From Paracoccaceae bacterium (GTDB lineage Bacteria; Pseudomonadota; Alphaproteobacteria; Rhodobacterales; Rhodobacteraceae): a stretch of DNA of 10,462 nucleotides. Position 1 is the first letter of the stretch, and every line of letters starts with the position of its first letter. Made by a program: the position numbers and the translations under genes. The DNA lies in NCBI GenBank assembly GCA_029881635.1, contig JAOUMG010000028.1, positions 1-10,462 of the forward strand, in the 5' to 3' direction. This document shows positions 6,786 through 10,462 of this stretch, piece after piece. The notes below the pieces were generated by a model that did not search any database, was not told the DNA's origin, and was given only the letters and a program-made list of their open reading frames with translations.

Positions 6786-7157
6786 TCAACTCGGTGGCGA
6801 CACCTCAGACAGGTATGCACGTACCGCCGTTTGCACATGGCGGAAACGGTCACCGCCAAGCTTCACCCCGCCAAACCATCGGGTCACCACGACAATATGG
6901 TTGGTCAGGTTTTCACGTTCGAGCATACGCAATATCACTGCGCCTGCCCCTGCTTCGCCATCATCAGCTTTGATCTGGGTCTGCAGACCATTTTCATCCA
7001 ACAACAGCCCCCAACTGTTATGAGTTGCGCGGGCGAATTTCTTTGAACGCTTCAGATCGCGAATGAATGCACTTGCCCCTTCCGAGGAAAACACAGGTCC
7101 GCCAGCGACCGAATATTTCGATCCCCGGTCGGACAGGACATTGTTGATAATCTTCAT
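6786..7157 (-). CDS. IMPACT / YigZ family protein (UPF0029), single-domain
   Basis: A 123-residue protein of the IMPACT/YigZ family, whose yeast and mammalian members act on Gcn2-dependent translation control; the bacterial role is not established. The family core is clear: SKKFARATHNSWGLLL (38-53), then the conserved KADDGEAGAGAVILRML (63-79), then IVVVTRWFGGVKLGGDRF (88-105). YigZ of E. coli is about 200 residues with a second ferredoxin-like domain (DUF1949); that part is absent, and the protein stops soon after the core, so this is a short form rather than a visible truncation. I see no DUF1949-like remnant in the sequence that follows. The start at 7157 has AGAGGGG close by. It lies 36 bases after the 99-residue unknown and is probably cotranscribed with it. 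Confidence 0.88.
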   Translation of the reverse strand: MKIINNVLSDRGSKYSVAGGPVFSSEGASAFIRDLKRSKKFARATHNSWGLLLDENGLQTQIKADDGEAGAGAVILRMLERENLTNHIVVVTRWFGGVKLGGDRFRHVQTAVRAYLSEVSPPS

Positions 7158-7193
7158 GACCCCTCTGCCCAGAGGAATAGGCCAGATATCAGG

Positions 7194-7493
7194 TCAAACC
7201 AAGCCTCTTAAACCTTCGAGGATTGCGCGATTGGCACACCAGTCTGGTGTTTGGGGGAGTGTGGCAGTTTCAGTTTTGGGAACCGAGGTCGCAGGACCAT
7301 TGGGACAAACACGGCAGTTGGCCAGCATCGAGTGAAAATCGGTCAAGCTCAGTATTCCTGTCAGAAGCGCCTGTCCAACGACAACACCGTGACGGCGGGT
7401 TTCCTTTGTTGTCAGAAAATAGGGTGTGGTTGGCGGGCTTGCCTGCGCCGCCGTCCCTTCGTCGCGATGGGGATTAAACTTCACAACCTTCAT
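7194..7493 (-). CDS. hypothetical protein, 99 residues, Cys-containing
   Basis: I do not recognise this family. The protein begins MKVVKFNPHRDEG, has a Thr/Pro-rich stretch, then a short hydrophobic patch (VVVGQALLTGILSLTDF), and ends with three cysteines: NCRVCPNGPA (a CxxC) and a later DWCANRAI, which could bind a metal or form a disulfide. There is no signal peptide. The start at 7493 is preferred over the one at 7511 because CGAGGG lies just before it and nothing precedes the other. Codon use looks like the neighbouring genes. The stop is 36 bases before the IMPACT gene, which suggests an operon. An FNR-type box lies 58 bases upstream of the start, in the gap after the M48 gene. Confidence 0.7.
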   Translation of the reverse strand: MKVVKFNPHRDEGTAAQASPPTTPYFLTTKETRRHGVVVGQALLTGILSLTDFHSMLANCRVCPNGPATSVPKTETATLPQTPDWCANRAILEGLRGLV

Positions 7494-7550
7494 GAACCCT
7501 CGCATTGGCATTTACTGATTTGACGATGGGCGCAGGTTCGGCAACTGGCA

Positions 7551-7564
7551 TTGATCTGTGTCAA
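7551..7564 (-). promoter_or_regulatory. FNR/FnrL-type box upstream of the 99-residue unknown
   Basis: TTGAT-CTGT-GTCAA (read on plus; TTGAC-ACAG-ATCAA on minus) is a perfect TTGAY-N4-RTCAA match in the 90-base gap after the M48 gene. At class II spacing transcription would begin near 7516, with CATCGT at 7528-7523 as a poor -10, and the leader would be about 23 bases. It is the second perfect box in the window. The -10 is weak, so activity is less certain than at 3471-3484. Confidence 0.5.
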
Positions 7565-7583
7565 ACTTCTGCATGCCAACCCG

Positions 7584-8291
7584 TTACCGAAGGGTGATCA
7601 ATGTCTTGCGCACCGTGTCAATACGCGCGGCATTCGGTGGGTGAGTACCCAGGAACCGATTACCCGGGTCGGGGATGCGTGCAAAGAACGCAGCACCCCT
7701 TTCGGGATCAAACCCTGCATTCCAAGTCAGGACGGTGCCCAGCGCATCAGCTTCAAGCTCAAAATCTTTGGAAAAGCGCCTTGCGCCGATTGTACCGCCA
7801 AGATCCTGCGCGTTCCGGATGGCCTCACCATCCGCCCCGGATGCAGCCGTAAGCGCTCCAAAGATCAGCGCGCCGGTCAAAGCAGATTGTTTCTGACGCG
7901 GAATATGACCTGCAATATGGTGGGCTGCCTCATGTCCCATGACAAAGGCAATTTCGTCTATGTTGCGTGCGTCGCGGATAAGGGCAGTGCTGAACGCGAT
8001 GATCGGTCGACCGGAACGATCAAGGCTCTGCCTGGCATTCGGTGGCTGTCCGGGGCGGGCATCAACCACAATTTGGAAATCACAGTTTGCGGCCGATCTG
8101 CGGATCCGACACTCGCGTTCGATCATCGGTTCCATTCGTGCCACGACCGCAGCGAAATTCGCCTCTGCCGCAGCGGCACCGATTGGTGGACCCGCAGGGG
8201 GCAACAGGGCGGCGGGCGGTGCGGAAACTGGTGGTACCGTTTCCACACAGGCACCGACGGCCAAGAATGCCAATAGAATAAGCCGTTTCAT
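7584..8291 (-). CDS. M48-family zinc metalloprotease, predicted lipoprotein
   Basis: A 235-residue envelope protease of the Ste24/HtpX-like M48 family, most like the small periplasmic lipoprotein members (LoiP/YcaL type) that degrade misfolded outer-membrane proteins. The N-terminus is a lipoprotein signal: MKRLILLAFLAVGAC, with the lipobox VGAC and acylated Cys15, followed by an Ala/Pro-rich linker. The zinc site is H120-E121-x-x-H124 in FVMGHEAAHHIAGH, with the third ligand Glu178 in FELEADALG, and the conserved THP segment (GTHPPNAARI) near the C-terminus. Cys61 and Cys70 could form a disulfide. All catalytic residues are intact. The start at 8291 has GGAG five bases upstream. It is the first of four minus-strand genes ending at dgkA, although the next gap contains an FNR box and possible promoter. 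Confidence 0.93.
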   Translation of the reverse strand: MKRLILLAFLAVGACVETVPPVSAPPAALLPPAGPPIGAAAAEANFAAVVARMEPMIERECRIRRSAANCDFQIVVDARPGQPPNARQSLDRSGRPIIAFSTALIRDARNIDEIAFVMGHEAAHHIAGHIPRQKQSALTGALIFGALTAASGADGEAIRNAQDLGGTIGARRFSKDFELEADALGTVLTWNAGFDPERGAAFFARIPDPGNRFLGTHPPNAARIDTVRKTLITLR

Positions 8292-8427
8292 ACCTTCTCC
8301 GAGGTTTTACTGGCAACTGCTTCGATCTGCCTGCGACCAAATTTAAACGCTTATCGGGCCGCATGAAAGGTTGAGATTTTACTAAACGCGCAATTGTGTG
8401 GATACCTGCCGGTGGTCCAGCCCGACA

Positions 8428-8664
8428 TCAATCCTTGGCCGACATCCGGTACACACCCTCTGGCAGGTTAAGCGCCGCGGCCAATTCACGTACTTGCGCC
8501 ATTGACATGATGATCTTGACCACCTCGTCACGGCGAGGGTCGTATTGTTCGATGGTCACACATTCCTCAAAGCCCTGAATGGTCACATCTTCTTCCAGAT
8601 GCGGGGACCCTTCATCGACAAGGGTGATGACCGTGGTGTCAAAATCGTGCTCGATGCTGAACAT
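8428..8664 (-). CDS. hypothetical protein, 78 residues, acidic
   Basis: I do not recognise a named family. The protein is acidic in its first half (FDTTVITLVDEGSPHLEEDV), reads as alternating beta-strand-like segments (TTVITLVDE, VTIQGFEECVTIEQY), then a helix (MSMAQVRELAAALNLPEG), and ends VYRMSAKD. There is no signal peptide or membrane segment, so it is probably cytoplasmic. The composition and codon use look fully coding. An AGG lies 8 bases before the ATG. It follows doeB by 72 bases on the same strand but is not an ectoine gene that I know of. A role in that pathway is not supported by anything visible. Confidence 0.75.
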   Translation of the reverse strand: MFSIEHDFDTTVITLVDEGSPHLEEDVTIQGFEECVTIEQYDPRRDEVVKIIMSMAQVRELAAALNLPEGVYRMSAKD

Positions 8665-8736
8665 GCATTCAACCTATCGCGGAGTTGGGTCAGGCTCAAT
8701 CAGGTTAATGCACCGCAACAGAGCGTTACACTGTCA

Positions 8737-9726
8737 TCATACCTCTATGGCAACCACAGCCAGACAATCGCCTGCCTTTACCAGCCCTGGGAAATGTCGT
8801 GCGGTCAAAATTCCGGCCCGCCCGGCATGGCAATCAATCGGTGTGACACCAGTTCGATCCGTTGGCCAAATACGCGCTATCAGTTGCCCCTTTGCGACCG
8901 TTTCACCAAGATCGGCCATAGGTTCAATCAGGCCGTCTGCCTGCGCAAAGGTAAAACAATCCCCGTCAGGCATATCCAGCTGAACCGTCGGCTCCACCAC
9001 CAGGCTTCCCTTCAGGATACCCGCGTGGATGAGCATATTTTGCACGCCTTTTCGGGCAATCGCGATCGAACGTGCAGTAGCGGTGCCACCGCCGCCGAGT
9101 TCGGTCGAAACAAAAACCTTGCCCAACTCTTCAACCGTCGTGTCGAACATGCCGACATTGTCAATTTCCAGCAGCATCATCGACCAGGGCGCATTGAACG
9201 CATTCATGGCAGCCACGCATTTAGCCTCTTGCGCCTTGTCGGGCAGGACATGTGCCGCAGCGAATGGCAGGAAATCGAGCGTTTTTCCGCCTGAATGAAA
9301 ATCGAGCACTATATCTGCCAGCGGAACCAATGTCCGAGTGACATAATCGGCGATCTTCTGGGTCACGGTCCCATCAGGTGCACCGGGAAAAACGCGGTTC
9401 ATGTTCCCCTTGTCGATGGGCGAGGTGCGCGTACCGGCCCTGAATGCCGGATAATTCAGCGCCGGCATGATAATAACGCGGCCGGTTATTTCCCGCGGGT
9501 TCAGGCTCGCGGCCAGGTTCATCAGCGCCACAGGACCTTCATACTCATCGCCATGATTGGCGCCGGTCAGTAGTGCTGTCGGTCCCTCGCCGTTGCGGAT
9601 CACAGTGATGGGGATCATGACCGATCCCCAGGCACTGTCATCGCGGCTGTAGGGCAGGCGCAAGAATCCGTGATGCGCACCGTCCTGATCGAACGGAATC
9701 GTTGGCGTAATCGGGTTCGGTTTCAT
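8737..9726 (-). CDS. doeB: N-alpha-acetyl-L-2,4-diaminobutyrate deacetylase DoeB (EutE)
   Basis: This is the second enzyme of ectoine catabolism, a cytoplasmic zinc deacetylase of the succinylglutamate desuccinylase/aspartoacylase (AstE/ASPA) family that turns N-alpha-acetyl-diaminobutyrate into diaminobutyrate and acetate. The 329 residues carry the zinc motif HxxE in GANHGDEYEGP (H58, E61) and the third ligand His144 in LDFHSGGKT; NMNRVFPG (N110, R111) fits the family's substrate-binding Asn-Arg, and Glu209 in STELGGGG fits the general base. The last 90 residues are a beta-rich biotinyl-lipoyl-like domain. The assignment to DoeB rather than another AstE-like enzyme rests mainly on the neighbouring doeA, whose TAA is four bases upstream. 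AGGGG, inside the end of doeA, is 7 bases before this ATG. It ends the cluster: what follows is not a known ectoine gene. Confidence 0.9.
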   Translation of the reverse strand: MKPNPITPTIPFDQDGAHHGFLRLPYSRDDSAWGSVMIPITVIRNGEGPTALLTGANHGDEYEGPVALMNLAASLNPREITGRVIIMPALNYPAFRAGTRTSPIDKGNMNRVFPGAPDGTVTQKIADYVTRTLVPLADIVLDFHSGGKTLDFLPFAAAHVLPDKAQEAKCVAAMNAFNAPWSMMLLEIDNVGMFDTTVEELGKVFVSTELGGGGTATARSIAIARKGVQNMLIHAGILKGSLVVEPTVQLDMPDGDCFTFAQADGLIEPMADLGETVAKGQLIARIWPTDRTGVTPIDCHAGRAGILTARHFPGLVKAGDCLAVVAIEV

Positions 9727-9730
9727 GGGC

Positions 9731-10462
9731 TTACCCCTTTACAACCATTTGCCGGGGCACATCGGCCAGAAGCTCGGGCGCGCCCTTGCCGATGACGATG
9801 CTTTCGGTGATCTCAAAACCCCAGTCCTCCATCCAGAGGCCGGTCATGAAGTGGAACGTCATGTTTTCCTCCAGCACCGTCTTGTCGCCGGGGCGCAAGG
9901 ACATGGTGCGTTCGCCCCAATCGGGTGGATAGGAAATTCCGATCGGATAACCGGTGCGGTTATCCTTGATGATCCCGTATTTCTTCAGCACGCCGAAAAA
10001 GGCAAAAGCGATGTCTTCGCACATATTGCCTGCCTTGGCGGCTTCCAGCCCCGCCTCCATCCCTTCCAGAACCGCCTTCTCGGCATCTAGGAAGGTCTGC
10101 GTCGGCTTGCCGAGAAAGACGGTGCGCGACAGGGGGCAGTGATAGCGGTGATAGGCGCCCGCGATTTCAAAGAACGTGCCTTCGCCCGACTTCATCGGCT
10201 TGTCGTCCCAAGTCAGATGCGGGGCAGAGGCATCAGCGCCCGAGGGCAAGAGGGGCACGATGGCGGGGTAATCGCCGCCCGCCCCGATGCCATCGTCATA
10301 GCGCAGACCGGCATCGTAGATTTCCGCCACGAGATCGCATTTCCGCATCCCCGGCTCGACCTTGTCGAAGATCCGCCGGTGCATCTTGCCGACGATCTTG
10401 CCCGCGACACGCATGTAGTCGAGCTCCTGCTCGGATTTCACCGCGCGCTGCCAGTTCACCAG
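9731..10462 (-). CDS. doeA: ectoine hydrolase DoeA (EutD), C-terminal part (window edge)
   Basis: This is the C-terminal 244 or so residues of ectoine hydrolase, a pita-bread-fold (M24/creatinase-like) protein that opens the ectoine ring to N-acetyl-diaminobutyrate; the frame is open to the window edge. The 'GERTMSLRPGDKTVLEENMTFHFMTGLWMEDWGF' region is recognisable by its flanking elements SGEGTFFEIAGAYHRYHCPL and RTVFLG. In metal-dependent M24 peptidases five ligands (D, D, H, E, E) occupy the equivalent places; here they appear as E (FFEIAG), P (HCPLSRT), a non-His in PIGISYPP, M in FHFMTGLW and T in EITES, so the usual dinuclear site is missing. This matches what I recall of a metal-independent ectoine hydrolase, in which the Glu of FFEIAG (about residue 255 if full length is near 399) takes part in catalysis. 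It is coupled to doeB by a 4-base gap. Confidence 0.9.
   Translation of the reverse strand: MVNWQRAVKSEQELDYMRVAGKIVGKMHRRIFDKVEPGMRKCDLVAEIYDAGLRYDDGIGAGGDYPAIVPLLPSGADASAPHLTWDDKPMKSGEGTFFEIAGAYHRYHCPLSRTVFLGKPTQTFLDAEKAVLEGMEAGLEAAKAGNMCEDIAFAFFGVLKKYGIIKDNRTGYPIGISYPPDWGERTMSLRPGDKTVLEENMTFHFMTGLWMEDWGFEITESIVIGKGAPELLADVPRQMVVKG

Noticed and set aside
7551..8276. 241-residue open frame on the plus strand
   Set aside because: It is antisense to the M48 protease gene, which has an intact HExxH site and lipoprotein signal.
8545..9294. 249-residue open frame on the plus strand
   Set aside because: It is antisense to doeB and the 78-residue gene, both of which have clear coding character.

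Overview
The window looks like chromosomal DNA of a marine alphaproteobacterium, most likely the Roseobacter group of Rhodobacteraceae. This rests on high GC coding sequence, short SD-led genes, an ectoine-catabolism gene pair, a RimO of alphaproteobacterial type (N-terminus, then [14 protein letters not shown]), and two perfect FNR/FnrL-type boxes. No rRNA, tRNA, CRISPR array, integrase or intact insertion sequence was found.

Layout. (1) 2-1485, plus strand: the 3' part of an ABC ATPase gene translationally coupled to its ABC-2 permease, forming a YadG/YadH- or DrrAB/NodIJ-like exporter. (2) 1486-1835: a convergent gap holding a possible 47-residue ORF on the minus strand. (3) 1836-3389, minus: an FAD-dependent phytoene-desaturase/RetSat-like oxidoreductase. 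Its real start is probably a TTG behind an AAGGAG Shine-Dalgarno, and its promoter carries a perfect FNR-type box at class II spacing. (4) 3485-3958: a long region without a convincing gene, with inverted repeats and AT-rich promoter-like DNA. (5) 3959-6196, plus: rimO (methylthiotransferase for ribosomal protein S12, possibly leaderless), then a YiiX-like permuted papain-fold cysteine hydrolase. (6) 6198-6340: a convergent gap that is an imperfect inverted repeat flanked by a 6-bp direct repeat, possibly a small relic mobile element or a large hairpin. (7) 6347-8291, minus: dgkA with its own sigma70-like promoter, a single-domain IMPACT/YigZ protein, a 99-residue cysteine-containing unknown with an FNR-type box upstream, and an M48 lipoprotein metalloprotease. 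(8) 8428-8664, minus: a 78-residue unknown. (9) 8737-10462, minus: doeB and the C-terminal part of doeA, the deacetylase and hydrolase that open and deacetylate ectoine.

Most genes are ordinary housekeeping or envelope functions. The clearest functional unit is doeA-doeB: DoeA opens the ectoine ring to N-acetyl-diaminobutyrate and DoeB removes the acetyl group. No undescribed multi-gene system is evident. The observations most worth following are the pair of FNR-type boxes (one with a well-placed -10), the 143-bp inverted-repeat element, and the candidate leaderless rimO transcript.
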